The translations under genes were made by a program, and so were the position numbers. Shown piece after piece: positions 1 to 11,902 of a DNA stretch of 64,000 nucleotides. Within the stretch, counting starts at the first letter, position 1. Each line of letters starts with the position of its first letter. The stretch is from NCBI GenBank assembly GCA_937872475.1, contig CALMSY010000015.1, forward strand, positions 9,705 to 73,704. Direction: 5' to 3'. The notes beneath the pieces are model-generated. The model did not search any database. It was not told where the DNA came from and saw only the letters and a program-made list of their open reading frames with translations. Source of the DNA: 67-14 sp020438345 (GTDB lineage Bacteria; Actinomycetota; Thermoleophilia; Solirubrobacterales; 70-9).

Positions 1-141
1 TACTTCCTTGCGGAAGACATCGACCTCGCGTGGCGCCGTGATGCCAAGGCGTACCTTGTCGCCGGAAACACCGAGAACCATGATCTCGACGTTGTCTCCG
101 ATAACGATGCTTTGTTCCCTCTTTCTGGTGAGTACCAGCAT
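1..141 (-). CDS. csrA: Carbon storage regulator CsrA (3' end outside window)
   Basis: The reverse strand encodes 47 residues starting MLVLTRKREQSIVIGDN and continuing through GDKVRLGITAPREVDVFRKEV, which is the near-invariant CsrA/RsmA fold. CsrA is a small homodimeric RNA-binding protein that binds GGA motifs in mRNA leaders and alters translation or stability; in motile Gram-positives and actinobacteria it usually sits with fliW and flagellar genes. The ATG at 139-141 is preceded by GGAG four bases upstream. The gene runs off the left edge, so only about two thirds is visible; residues L4 and the R/E pairs of the N-terminal strand are intact. Identification is firm; the target regulon cannot be inferred here. 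Confidence 0.93.
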   Translation of the reverse strand, partial: MLVLTRKREQSIVIGDNVEIMVLGVSGDKVRLGITAPREVDVFRKEV

Positions 142-172
142 AAGACTCCATTCGACTCTTTTGGTCGGTTCG

Positions 173-188
173 TACCTAATAATAGGTA
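173..188. promoter_or_regulatory. AT-rich palindrome between csrA and the next gene
   Basis: TACCTA, four bases (ATAA), then TAGGTA form a perfect 6-bp inverted repeat in an otherwise GC-rich divergent intergenic region. On the minus strand it contains TATTAT, a good -10 hexamer that would give csrA a leader of about 30 nt with its GGAG ribosome-binding site. It may be the csrA promoter, an operator, or both; no -35 hexamer was recognised. Confidence 0.35.
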
Positions 189-272
189 TTCGGTCTGACG
201 GGGAGCGTGTGCAGCCTCTACCTACCCCACAGAGCGCCAGTCCAAGCCGGTTCAATAGACTCGGGAACCGCA

Positions 273-869
273 ATGTCTCGCCGATCGCTACGCCCCCAAC
301 TCAATCAGATCAGGGCCTGGGTCCGCCAGGGCCGCACCGACGCCTGGATCGCCCACCAGCTCGAAGTGAGTGCTTCGGAACTCCGTGAGTTCCGCCGTCA
401 ACACGACCTCTCGCCTGACGATGAAGGCGAAAGCACCTTCGATGTCGATCTTCGCGACGAGATCGAAGCCGAGATCGAAGCGGCCGCCGCAGCAGAAGAA
501 GCTGCCCGTGCCAAGGCTGAAGAGGAAGCGGCAGCAGCCGCGGCCGAGCGTGAAGCTCGCGGTGAAACCGCGGACGATGGCGAAGCCGATACAGAAGACC
601 CAGAAACCGATGGCTCCGAGGCCGAAGGCAGACCCCGCCGTCGCCGCCGCGGCCGCAGGGGACGCCGTGGACGGGGACCGGGGAACCGGATCGAAGGCAC
701 CTTCGATCATGGTGACGACGGTTACGGTCTCTGGCTTGACCCTTCGATCCAGGATATTCAGCTTTACACGGAACATTGGGCCGACAAGCGCGATGTAACC
801 GTCACCATCGAGGCCGATCAGATCATCATTCGCCGCACCGGCGAATCCGAAGCACCCGCCGAAGACTAG
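273..869 (+). CDS. Hypothetical protein: HTH-like N-terminus, acidic middle, Arg/Gly-rich patch
   Basis: 198 residues from the ATG at 273; an upstream in-frame ATG at 207 would add 22 residues with no coding character. Residues 1-45 (LNQIRAWVRQGRTDAWIAHQLEVS) look like a helix-turn-helix of the resolvase/sigma type. Residues about 55-115 are a long Glu/Ala-rich, probably helical segment, followed by a basic RRRRRGRRGRRGRG tract near residue 120 and a compact C-terminal domain ending VTVTIEADQIIIRR. The pattern suggests a nucleic-acid-binding protein, but I do not recognise the family. It is convergent with the gene ending at 899. Confidence 0.7.
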   Translation: MSRRSLRPQLNQIRAWVRQGRTDAWIAHQLEVSASELREFRRQHDLSPDDEGESTFDVDLRDEIEAEIEAAAAAEEAARAKAEEEAAAAAAEREARGETADDGEADTEDPETDGSEAEGRPRRRRRGRRGRRGRGPGNRIEGTFDHGDDGYGLWLDPSIQDIQLYTEHWADKRDVTVTIEADQIIIRRTGESEAPAED

Positions 870-898
870 CCTTCCCGCGCCCGCCGGATGGCCGGCCG

Positions 899-1222
899 TC
901 AAATTTCCAGGTCAACGATGACTTTGCCACCGGCAAAGTCGCCGGCGGTCTGAAGGTGCTGCCAAAAGGCGGCGTCGACCAGATCCTGGACGTCGGCCAG
1001 GCCAGGATCCACCCCGGGCAGCTGAAGTGCCCAGTCGGTGCCCTCCCCGTAGAGAGCAGCCAGATCCGAAGCGGTGAACGTCGCCCCGAGCCGCCGACGG
1101 AGTTCTTCCCGAACCGGACCGGTCACCGAATCTCCACGAAGCTGACCGGCGCGCTCCAGATCCCGAAGGCGTTCGATACCCGCCTCCCAGTTAAAAAGTG
1201 CGTTCTCGAGGGAGTAGCTCAC
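899..1222 (-). CDS. Conserved hypothetical protein, 107 aa
   Basis: A small soluble protein of mixed charge, beginning MSYSLENALFNWEAGIERL. Its ATG overlaps the stop of the upstream membrane protein by four bases (ATGA), so the two are translationally coupled and the gene is the last of the mfd-eno-ftsB block. The core WEAGIERLRDLE and a final strand GGKVIVDLEI are the only recognisable features. There is no signal peptide, membrane segment or metal motif. Function unknown; coupling suggests a role linked to the membrane protein at 1219-3381. Confidence 0.72.
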   Translation of the reverse strand: MSYSLENALFNWEAGIERLRDLERAGQLRGDSVTGPVREELRRRLGATFTASDLAALYGEGTDWALQLPGVDPGLADVQDLVDAAFWQHLQTAGDFAGGKVIVDLEI

Positions 1223-3381
1223 TTGAGCCCGGGAATGTACTCTTCGGCGGGATCAAGGCGTGAGCAAAGCGCGGGGTCCATGGGTCCTGTCACTTCCCAG
1301 ACATAGATCCCGTGGCTGAGGTCATCGGGCAGTGCCGCTCGGACCGGCTTTATCGACGGGTTCAGATCCACCCAGAGGGTTTCGGGGGAATCGACAGGGT
1401 GTTCCTGATCATTGAAGTTGAGGTACGGAGCAGTGACCAGAAAGTCAGGGTCGACCTGATTCACGGCCTGGCTGAACTCCCGGCAGGTGCCGATCGCGTC
1501 AAAGCCGCCGTGCGCGGCATCACGACCCAGATAGATGACCTGGTTGGAAAGGTCCTCGCCGAAGAACCCGTACTGGCGAAAGCCCGCAGTGGTCCCGGCA
1601 AGAGCGATTCTCGAATCGGTTATTCCGTTGGCCCAGCGATAGGCCTGCATCAACCCATATTCCGGTTCGAAGTCGTTGTAGCGATTCTCGAAATAGTTCT
1701 TCTGGAGAGGCCAGGCGAAAACCGCGAGAACTGCCAGGGCAAGTCCCAGCCCGATCGAAAGCGCCGGCAGACCGGAGAGCCGGGAAAGCCTTTCCCGGCC
1801 GAACCAGCAGACCGCAGGCACCGCGACGAAAAGCATCGCGAGAGCGAATCCGAAAACCTTGCCTGGTGCGGTCAGCACAGGGTCGCCGGCACTTGTTCCG
1901 ACGAAGAGCGCAAGCAGCAGCGCACCGAGCGCCATTCTCGGCCAGCCGCGGTTGAAAGTGGCCGAAAGGGGAACGATGACCACAGCGAGACCCAGCGCCG
2001 GAATCAGGAAACGGAGGTTGATAGAGAATGCGGTCGGTTCACCCTCGGGTCCGGCAGCGCCGAGTGGCGTGAACAGATAGGCGAGGATCGCAATCAGGGC
2101 GACCGCGCCATGAGTACGGGTCAGCCGGCCCGGACCGTTGACCAGCACCAGAATGAGCCCGAACAGCACCAGTCCGAGCAACAGCGGCCAGACTTCACCG
2201 AAACCCTGGTTCAGCCCCGGGACCAGATACTCCTTCCAGACCGTGGTGTCAGTCAAATAGTGGGCGACGGAAAAATCGTCTCGTGCGACCTGGAGACGCT
2301 GCGGTCCGACCAGGTCCAGGGGTCCGATCGAAGTCACTTGCGGAAGCGGGTTGCCTGCCTCAACCAGGTTTCGCAGATACCACCATCCGCCGCCGAGCAG
2401 AGCCGGGAGGAGAAACACTGCGCTCGCGCGAAGCCTCTTGCCTTTCACCGTCGCGAAAATCACCGCGCAGGCGACCAGAAGTGCCGGAGCCAGCGCGGTC
2501 ACCTTGGTACCAGCTGCCAGTCCGACAGCCAACCCTCCGGCCACCATCGCCCAGTCCGGCGAAACGCGGCCCTTCGGTTCGTTGCCGGCCGAGGAGCGGT
2601 TCAACATGATCGCCACCGCAGAAAGGACCAGGGCCGCGGCCATAATGTCGTTCTTCGCTGTACCGGGCTCGCGGACCACCAGCGTGTGGGTCGCCATCAG
2701 AACCGCGACTCCAAACATGGTCAGATGAGGCCGGCCATAAGGACGCCCGACACACCAGCCGGCCAGCAGGCCGAGAGCGAGCCAGCCAAGATTGATGAAG
2801 ATGGAAATGAAATCCTTGCCGGTCAGCACCATCCCGACCGCGTGGACCAGCTCCGAGTTCTGGGGATAGAACCAGTTCAGAAACACAGTTTCCGTATGCA
2901 GGAATCCCGTAACCGATCCGGTTCTTGCTATCTCCGCGGCGAACGGGAGGTGGTACCAGACCGAATCAAAATTGGTGATCCCGTGATCAAGGTTGTAGGA
3001 AGTGAACGCGCCCCATTGGGCCACCACCGCAAAAGTGACGAGAAACGCCATGACCTGCGCCGCGGTCGATACAGCCGGAGAGGGCGGCACTGGATCGTCG
3101 GATCCAACCGGCCGGGGCAGTACCCGAAGCCAGACCACAACGGCGAGCAGACCCAGGACAATCACCAACGGAAAGACTTTGAGCAGGTCGACTGCGCCAA
3201 GCAGTGTTGAGACGAAAAGCAGCAATCCCACACCGGTTACACATTCGACCAGCCGGGCCGGGCTGCCCGTCCAGCCAGGCAAGAGCCGCGCCCGCAGACG
3301 CCATGCCACGAAGCCGGTGAAGCTGCCGACCAGGAACAGGTGGAGCAGCGCGGCGAGGAACTCAACGAAACTCAAGGGCAC
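1219..3381 (-). CDS. Polytopic membrane protein, GT-C glycosyltransferase-like
   Basis: 720 residues with a dozen or more hydrophobic segments. After the second or third helix, the loop near residues 131-147 reads LDHGITNFDSVWYHLPF, resembling the acidic first loop with D..YHLPF seen in GT-C lipid-dependent glycosyltransferases (ArnT/PMT/GT39 clan). A second conserved-looking region is EPGTAKNDIMAAAL near residue 240. The last ~150 residues form a soluble C-terminal region, also typical of the clan. The likely role is transfer of a sugar from a polyprenyl-phosphate donor outside the membrane; substrate unknown. It lies 15 nt downstream of the ftsB-like gene, consistent with an envelope function. 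Family assignment is from motif and topology only. Confidence 0.75.
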   Translation of the reverse strand: MPLSFVEFLAALLHLFLVGSFTGFVAWRLRARLLPGWTGSPARLVECVTGVGLLLFVSTLLGAVDLLKVFPLVIVLGLLAVVVWLRVLPRPVGSDDPVPPSPAVSTAAQVMAFLVTFAVVAQWGAFTSYNLDHGITNFDSVWYHLPFAAEIARTGSVTGFLHTETVFLNWFYPQNSELVHAVGMVLTGKDFISIFINLGWLALGLLAGWCVGRPYGRPHLTMFGVAVLMATHTLVVREPGTAKNDIMAAALVLSAVAIMLNRSSAGNEPKGRVSPDWAMVAGGLAVGLAAGTKVTALAPALLVACAVIFATVKGKRLRASAVFLLPALLGGGWWYLRNLVEAGNPLPQVTSIGPLDLVGPQRLQVARDDFSVAHYLTDTTVWKEYLVPGLNQGFGEVWPLLLGLVLFGLILVLVNGPGRLTRTHGAVALIAILAYLFTPLGAAGPEGEPTAFSINLRFLIPALGLAVVIVPLSATFNRGWPRMALGALLLALFVGTSAGDPVLTAPGKVFGFALAMLFVAVPAVCWFGRERLSRLSGLPALSIGLGLALAVLAVFAWPLQKNYFENRYNDFEPEYGLMQAYRWANGITDSRIALAGTTAGFRQYGFFGEDLSNQVIYLGRDAAHGGFDAIGTCREFSQAVNQVDPDFLVTAPYLNFNDQEHPVDSPETLWVDLNPSIKPVRAALPDDLSHGIYVWEVTGPMDPALCSRLDPAEEYIPGLK

Positions 3382-3396
3382 CTCCCGCCCCGCGAC

Positions 3397-3762
3397 CTAC
3401 TTTATGCCGTTTACTACCCAGGCCTGCTCGCCCGGCAGAATCATTCCCTGGCGCCTTGCCTCGCGCCTCAGGGTGGCTTCGCTCCGGGCCCGCTTTACCC
3501 GACGCTCCAGGGTCCAGTTGACTGCCTGGGCAGCGTACAGCCGCTGCTTGGTCTGACCGGCAATCCGATATGTCTGAAAGAGGTTCCAGGCCGGCTTGAT
3601 CATTGCAGCACAGAGCATCACCACGACAATCACGAGAACCACCCGTCCGAACCGGTCCCACTGGATTCGGCCGGTTCCTGCCTGGCCTGCCCCGCGGCGA
3701 GGGGCAGGCCGACGGCGTGGTTGCCGCCGGGTACCGCCATAGGTCTGCGCACGTGCCGACAC
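3397..3762 (-). CDS. ftsB: FtsB/DivIC-type septum formation initiator
   Basis: 121 residues: a basic Arg/Pro-rich cytoplasmic tail (1-38), one transmembrane helix (about 39-58), then a coiled coil (about 62-100) ending in the family's REARRQGMILPGEQ motif. FtsB/DivIC proteins pair with FtsL and FtsQ in the divisome and control activation of septal peptidoglycan synthesis. The position directly downstream of enolase is the standard actinobacterial and proteobacterial arrangement. The start is a GTG with GAAGGG upstream. The Arg-rich N-terminal extension is longer than in E. coli FtsB, as is common in actinobacteria. Confidence 0.85.
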   Translation of the reverse strand: MSARAQTYGGTRRQPRRRPAPRRGAGQAGTGRIQWDRFGRVVLVIVVVMLCAAMIKPAWNLFQTYRIAGQTKQRLYAAQAVNWTLERRVKRARSEATLRREARRQGMILPGEQAWVVNGIK

Positions 3763-3795
3763 GTCCGACCCTTCTAGGCCGGGCGGTCAACTCCT

Positions 3796-5088
3796 TCAAC
3801 CGTTCCGCATGAGAACCGCGGAGCCGCCGAAACGGGCATTTTCTCCCAGTTCCTCTTCAATCTTCAGGAGCCGGTTGTACTTCGCGACACGGTCGGATCG
3901 TGAGGGGGCGCCGGTCTTGATCTGGCCGGCACCCGTTGCGACGGCAAGATCGGCGATCGTGGTGTCCTCGGTCTCTCCCGAACGATGGGAAATCACCGCT
4001 GTGTAGCCGGCGTCCGAGGCCATGCGAATCGCCTCCAGGGTCTCGCTTAGCGTGCCGATCTGGTTCACCTTTACCAGGATCGAATTGGCGACCCCCAGAT
4101 CAATACCTCGCCTGAGGCGGGCAGGGTTGGTCACGAACAGGTCATCGCCGACAAGTTGAACCGAATCGCCGAGCTTTTCGGTGAGCAACTTCCACCCTTC
4201 CCAGTCTTCCTCGTCCATACCGTCCTCGATCGAAACGATCGGGAAACGTTCAGCTGCACTCTGCCAGTATGCGGCCATCTCCTCGGGGTTGAGATCACGG
4301 TCCTCATGCTCCAGCCGGTAGATGCCATCCGAATAGATCTCCGAAGTGGCGGGGTCCAGAGCGATGAAGACTTCCTCCCCGGGCTTGTACCCGGCCGCCT
4401 CGATACCTTCGATCAGCATCTCCAGGGCCGCCTCGTTGGAGGAGAGGTCCGGAGCGAAGCCGCCCTCGTCACCGACCGCGGTCGCGAGCCCGTGGCCAGA
4501 GAGGATCTTCTTCAGCGAGTGGAACACTTCGGTGCCGACCTGCAGGCATTCCGAGAAACTCGACGTGCCGGCCGGCATCACCATGAACTCCTGGAAATCA
4601 ACCGAGTTGTCGGCATGTGCGCCACCGTTCAGGACATTCATCATCGGGACCGGAAGAAGCGAAGGATCAGACTCGCCGTAAAGGTCGCCGAGATAGCTGT
4701 AGAGGGGGCGCTTCTCCATCGCGGCAGCGGCATGGGCAGCGGCGAGGGAGACCCCGAGAATCGCGTTGGCACCGAGCCTGCCCTTGTTCTCGGTCCCATC
4801 GAGGTCGATCATCAACTTGTCGAGACCGGCCTGGTCAGTGACATCGAAGCCGATCAGGGCGTCCCGGATTTCGCCGTTGACATTGGCGACCGCCTGAGTG
4901 ACGCCCTTGCCGAGATAGGCGTCGCTTCCGTCGCGGAGTTCGACCGCTTCGAACTCACCGGTGGATGCGCCGGAGGGGACTGCGGCTCGACCGATGTAGT
5001 CGTTGTCGAGGGTGACCTCGACCTCAACCGTGGGGTTCCCCCGGGAATCGAGGATCTGACGGGCGTGGACGTCTTCGATATTGCTCAT
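3796..5088 (-). CDS. eno: Enolase
   Basis: Phosphopyruvate hydratase, 430 residues, converting 2-phosphoglycerate to phosphoenolpyruvate. Visible signatures: NVLNGGAHADNSVDFQEFM, the Mg-binding Asp in FIALDPA, SIEDGMDEEDWEG, GDDLFVTN, ILVKVNQIGTLSET with the catalytic Lys, and the ISHRSGETED signature. The start is taken at the ATG at 5086-5088 (MSNIEDVHARQILDSRGNPT), which matches the family N-terminus; a longer reading to 5250 would overlap mazG and has no family similarity. It lies 13 nt after mazG and 33 nt before ftsB. No ribosome-binding site is obvious. Confidence 0.97.
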   Translation of the reverse strand: MSNIEDVHARQILDSRGNPTVEVEVTLDNDYIGRAAVPSGASTGEFEAVELRDGSDAYLGKGVTQAVANVNGEIRDALIGFDVTDQAGLDKLMIDLDGTENKGRLGANAILGVSLAAAHAAAAMEKRPLYSYLGDLYGESDPSLLPVPMMNVLNGGAHADNSVDFQEFMVMPAGTSSFSECLQVGTEVFHSLKKILSGHGLATAVGDEGGFAPDLSSNEAALEMLIEGIEAAGYKPGEEVFIALDPATSEIYSDGIYRLEHEDRDLNPEEMAAYWQSAAERFPIVSIEDGMDEEDWEGWKLLTEKLGDSVQLVGDDLFVTNPARLRRGIDLGVANSILVKVNQIGTLSETLEAIRMASDAGYTAVISHRSGETEDTTIADLAVATGAGQIKTGAPSRSDRVAKYNRLLKIEEELGENARFGGSAVLMRNG

Positions 5089-5101
5089 TTCGACGCCAAT
5101 C

Positions 5102-5752
5102 CTACTTTTGAAGGCTCTCCGCGTGACGTTCGGCCTCGGCCCGCAGGGCCAGCTCGGGGTCAACCCCGCGGCTTCGGGCCTCGGTGACTGCCTCCCAGAG
5201 CAGTTCGCCGATCCGGGCTTCATCCCGTTTCCGGTCCGGGTTGTCGGCACCGGCGTTGGCCGGACGCTCCTCGGGATCGAGCTTCCACTGGACCTTATTC
5301 GCGTAGATCAGGGCCGGCAAGGCTGGTTTCCTCCAATCCTTCTCGGACTGCCGGCCCTCAACGTCACGTTTGATCTCGTCCCATTGACGGCGCACATCAT
5401 CGGCAGTCTCGATACCCGCTGCGGCATCCTGCTCATTTGGGGGATAGACATGAGGGTGACGCCGGACCAGCTTCTCGGTCAGCTGGCTCGCCACCTCCGC
5501 CAGATCACCAACTCCGCGCTCCTCGAGCAGGAGTGAAAGAAACACCACCTGGAACAGAACATCGCCCAGTTCGTCCCGCATCGCGGCATCATCACCCTCC
5601 CGGGCTGCCTCGGCCAGCTCATAGGCCTCCTCGACCGTATGCGGCACGATCGAACGGGCGTCCTGCTCTCGGTCCCACGGGCATTTCTCGCGCAATTCGC
5701 GCGTTACCCGGTCGAGCCTTCCTATAGCCCCGGCGAGTTCGCCGGCTTCCAC
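5102..5752 (-). CDS. mazG: Nucleoside triphosphate pyrophosphohydrolase MazG
   Basis: 216 residues. MazG hydrolyses (d)NTPs to NMP and pyrophosphate and cleans damaged or non-canonical nucleotides. The N-terminal domain has the all-alpha NTP-PPase signature CPWDREQ (24-30), EEAYE (41-45) and DELGD (60-64), which supply the Mg ligands. The rest is a second, degenerate domain with KVQWKLDPEER. E. coli MazG is 263 aa, so this is a shorter version. The GTG start follows an AGGGA motif; the stop of the upstream foldase gene is only six bases away. Confidence 0.9.
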   Translation of the reverse strand: MEAGELAGAIGRLDRVTRELREKCPWDREQDARSIVPHTVEEAYELAEAAREGDDAAMRDELGDVLFQVVFLSLLLEERGVGDLAEVASQLTEKLVRRHPHVYPPNEQDAAAGIETADDVRRQWDEIKRDVEGRQSEKDWRKPALPALIYANKVQWKLDPEERPANAGADNPDRKRDEARIGELLWEAVTEARSRGVDPELALRAEAERHAESLQK

Positions 5753-5758
5753 GAGTCC

Positions 5759-7042
5759 CTACTGACCGGCAGCGGCGCCGAGCTGACTCAGGTCGACCGC
5801 TCCGCCTGCCGCGCCAGCCGCCGCGTCGTCAGTCTTGGCATCACTCGGCTGGACCGGCCGCTGAGGAAGGTTCTCGGTCTGACCAAGGACTCCGGCCGAG
5901 CCGGTATTTCCACCCGGTGCCATCGGCGCCGCAAGGGCGATCGGAGCCGGGCAACTCAGAGCAGGGTTCTTTCCGGCGCCCGCCTGGTAGCACTTGGGAT
6001 CGGCAGATTCGAGACGACCGTCACCCTCGTAGTTGTCACAACGCGGAACCGTGTAATCGGACTTGCAGAAGGTGCGGGAAGTCCACTTCGAGTTGTAGTC
6101 GGCAACGAAGTCGGTCATCGCCTGCTGCTGCAGGGTCGGCAACAACTGCTGCCGGATCTGCTCGCGAACTTCGTCAATGGGCTTCGTTTCCTCCGGCGTG
6201 ACCTTGGTCACCCGGAAAACGTAGAACTGGTCGCCAGCCTCGACCGGTCCCTCGAGAACGCCCGTCTCGGCTTCCATGATGTCAGTGCCTGCCGGGTCCG
6301 GGAAAGCGCCCTCGGTCGCCACCGTCTTGCCACCTTCGGTCTTCGACGCATGCGCGGAAAGCTGCCTGGCAACCTTGGCGAATTCCTCGTCGCTCGGATC
6401 GTCGCCGAGTTCCTCGATCGCCTTGTCAGCCTGGGCTTTCTTGTCAGTGACGATCAAACGGATGTCACGGGTCTCCGGGGTAGTGAAGCTCTCCTTCGAG
6501 CCTTCATAGAAGTTCTCGATTTCCGAGTCCGGCACTTCCGTAACCGAATTGGTGATGTCCTCCTGGATCTTGCGGCTCAAGACCTGAAGCCGGACACGAT
6601 CCTGGACTTCTTCCATCGTGAAACCGCTTTCCTTGAGGAAATCGTTGAAAGCCTTCTCAGTCGGGAACTGATCCTTCTTGATGGTCGCCAGTTCGTTCGA
6701 GACTTCACGCTCGGTGGCTTCGACACCCATCTCCTCGGCCTGGCCGGAAAGCCATGCCTGATCGAGCAGGTCGTTGATCGCTGCTTCCTTGACTTCCTCG
6801 TACTGCGCGTCACCGGGCTTGGGGGCGGACTGCAGGCCGCCGCGCTTCCAGGTCTGGGTGAATGAGGTTTCGTACTGCTCCTGGGTGATGTCACCCCTGC
6901 CGTCAGGGACATCTTCAACCGTGATGATGCTCCCGCTCTCGATCGTCGGGTTGCCGATGCCCTGCGCGAAGGCGATACCCGCAAAAAGGAGCACGAGAAT
7001 AGCCCCGAAAACGATCAAACCAGATTTGCGTGCCCCGCTCAT
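5759..7042 (-). CDS. SurA/PrsA-like peptidyl-prolyl isomerase (foldase)
   Basis: 427 residues. Residues 9-27 form a signal anchor (SGLIVFGAILVLLFAGIAFAQ). Then comes a SurA_N-like chaperone region with coiled helices (about 60-190), a parvulin (PpiC-type) domain around 195-300, and a C-terminal tail with a Cys-rich stretch (CKSDYTVPRC..., residues about 330-365) followed by Pro/Ala-rich disorder. The role is folding of proteins at or outside the membrane. No lipobox Cys follows the signal segment, so it is membrane-anchored or secreted rather than a lipoprotein. A strong AGGAGGAG precedes the ATG by seven bases. The C-terminal Cys pairs may form disulfides. Confidence 0.82.
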   Translation of the reverse strand: MSGARKSGLIVFGAILVLLFAGIAFAQGIGNPTIESGSIITVEDVPDGRGDITQEQYETSFTQTWKRGGLQSAPKPGDAQYEEVKEAAINDLLDQAWLSGQAEEMGVEATEREVSNELATIKKDQFPTEKAFNDFLKESGFTMEEVQDRVRLQVLSRKIQEDITNSVTEVPDSEIENFYEGSKESFTTPETRDIRLIVTDKKAQADKAIEELGDDPSDEEFAKVARQLSAHASKTEGGKTVATEGAFPDPAGTDIMEAETGVLEGPVEAGDQFYVFRVTKVTPEETKPIDEVREQIRQQLLPTLQQQAMTDFVADYNSKWTSRTFCKSDYTVPRCDNYEGDGRLESADPKCYQAGAGKNPALSCPAPIALAAPMAPGGNTGSAGVLGQTENLPQRPVQPSDAKTDDAAAGAAGGAVDLSQLGAAAGQ

Positions 7043-7086
7043 GCAGTGACTCCTCCTGAAAAGTTCTTGTGGCTGGCAGCTGAAAG

Positions 7087-10473
<3,387 letters not shown>

Positions 10474-10527
10474 TCAAACAACAACGGGACTGTCCGCTGC
10501 CTCAACCCCGGGCGGGCCAGTCCTGCC

Positions 10528-10575
10528 AACCCGGAAGCAGCCGTTTCCTTGGCGGGATCCGGCTGCTTCCGGGTT
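10528..10575 (-). terminator. Strong 16-bp hairpin after the FAD oxidase gene
   Basis: A perfect inverted repeat: AACCCGGAAGCAGCCG (10528-10543) and its exact reverse complement at 10560-10575, with a 16-nt loop. It begins five bases after the stop of the FAD oxidase and lies before mfd on the same strand. There is no T-tract, so it may act as an imperfect terminator or an mRNA 3'-end stabiliser. Confidence 0.65.
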
Positions 10576-10580
10576 CGCCA

Positions 10581-11840
10581 CTAAACCGCGAGCCTGGATC
10601 TGCGGACGATCGGGTGGGGATGATCGAGCAACCCTTCCGGGTCTACCGCTTCATAGAGATCGGCAAGCCGCCCGATGGTCTCTTCCGGGTACGCGGTTTG
10701 CCGGCCGGTCCGGCGCTGCATGAAATTGAGATAGGTGCGGCCCCGACCGAAGTCGGACAGGACATCAGCCGCATGGGCCATTTTTTCCGCGGCTTCCGGA
10801 GGGCCCATCAGGAACAGCGAATACTCGCCCTCGATCCTGTCCATCGCTCCGCCACCCGGTGCCGGACGCGCCAGGGCACCCCCAAGATGACGAATTTCGA
10901 CCATGATCGCGCCACAACCGGTTGCCGGCTGGCCGAACTCGGCGGCCAGTTGTGCCGCCTGCGGCGTGACGGTGTCAAGCAGCACATGCTCGAAGGCATG
11001 CGGCGGCTCGGTGGTGTCGATCTCCGGATCGGTGTACTCGTTCAGGAATGCCGCCGGATCTGTGTTCGAGATCGTGTTCAGCATTGGATTCAGGGAGATC
11101 AGGGGGCCGAGGTCGGCACTGAGCTGCCCGGCCGGTCGAGGTGCTGTCGCTACGACCACTGCCAGTGCCGGACCTTCAGGTGGCTGGACTAGCCGGACTG
11201 CCGCGGTGACATCCTCCGGGGCCTGTCGGGACCATTCCGACCAGACGATGAGAACCCGCTCGGCATCCTCGATCCCCCAGGCGAGTACTCCGCCGGCCAT
11301 TTGTGGCACCGGAGTCAGGTTGACCTCAAGGCTTGTGATCACGCCGAAGCCGCCACCGCCGCCACGCAGCGCCCAGAACAGATCCGGATCGGAACCCGAA
11401 TCTATCCGGCGGTACTGCCCGTCCGGCGTGACCAGTTGTGCAGCCCGGATCGAACTGCAACCGAGACCAAGGTGGCGCGACATGAAGCCGATTCCTCCAC
11501 CCATCATGTAACCGGTGACGCCGACCGATGCTGCTGAGCCGAAGGGCGCGGTCAGGCCATGTTCACCGGCCGCTTCGATCAACTCACGCCACTGAACCGC
11601 CCCGCCGATACGGGCGATTCGTGCGGCTGGATCGATCTCGACCTGGTCAAAAGCGCTGATATCCATCAGGATCCGGTCTGAGGTGTCGCCGATCGGCGGG
11701 ATGCCATGACCGGTCGAAAAGACAACTACTCGGCGATCGAGGCGGCGGGCCTCGGCCAGCACGGCAGCTACTTCTTCGGGGGTTTCCGGTGCCTTGCGGG
11801 CCACCGCGGGAAGGATGTTGATGAGTGAAGGCATTGACAT
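10581..11840 (-). CDS. FAD-binding (PCMH/berberine-bridge-type) oxidoreductase
   Basis: 419 residues. The FAD PCMH domain fills residues about 15-190: VVVFSTGHGIPP with His45 at the place where BBE-like enzymes attach FAD covalently, GGAVQWREL, the pyrophosphate-binding GVTGYMMGGGIGFMSR, and LRGGGGGFGVITSLEVNL. The C-terminus (YLNFM...LYEAVDPEGLLDHPHP) matches the family's closing motif. The second covalent anchor Cys of bicovalent BBE enzymes may be the Cys in HLGLGCSSI, but this is uncertain. The substrate is unknown. The ATG at 11838-11840 is used; another Met lies two codons later. A longer reading overlaps the divergent regulator, which starts 62 nt away and could control this gene. Confidence 0.85.
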   Translation of the reverse strand: MSMPSLINILPAVARKAPETPEEVAAVLAEARRLDRRVVVFSTGHGIPPIGDTSDRILMDISAFDQVEIDPAARIARIGGAVQWRELIEAAGEHGLTAPFGSAASVGVTGYMMGGGIGFMSRHLGLGCSSIRAAQLVTPDGQYRRIDSGSDPDLFWALRGGGGGFGVITSLEVNLTPVPQMAGGVLAWGIEDAERVLIVWSEWSRQAPEDVTAAVRLVQPPEGPALAVVVATAPRPAGQLSADLGPLISLNPMLNTISNTDPAAFLNEYTDPEIDTTEPPHAFEHVLLDTVTPQAAQLAAEFGQPATGCGAIMVEIRHLGGALARPAPGGGAMDRIEGEYSLFLMGPPEAAEKMAHAADVLSDFGRGRTYLNFMQRRTGRQTAYPEETIGRLADLYEAVDPEGLLDHPHPIVRRSRLAV

Positions 11841-11902
11841 GGCTGGAAGAATTCCCGGGGTACCTTGCCCCCGGATTGCGGTGAAATGACAGGCACATTG
11901 CG

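Noticed and set aside
1312..3210. 632-codon plus-strand open frame opposite the GT-C-type gene
   Set aside because: Composition is Arg/Gln/Glu-rich with no family similarity; it is the antisense shadow of a membrane protein gene in GC-rich DNA.
5639..6865. 408-codon plus-strand frame opposite the foldase
   Set aside because: The minus strand encodes a clear signal anchor and parvulin domain; this is a shadow.
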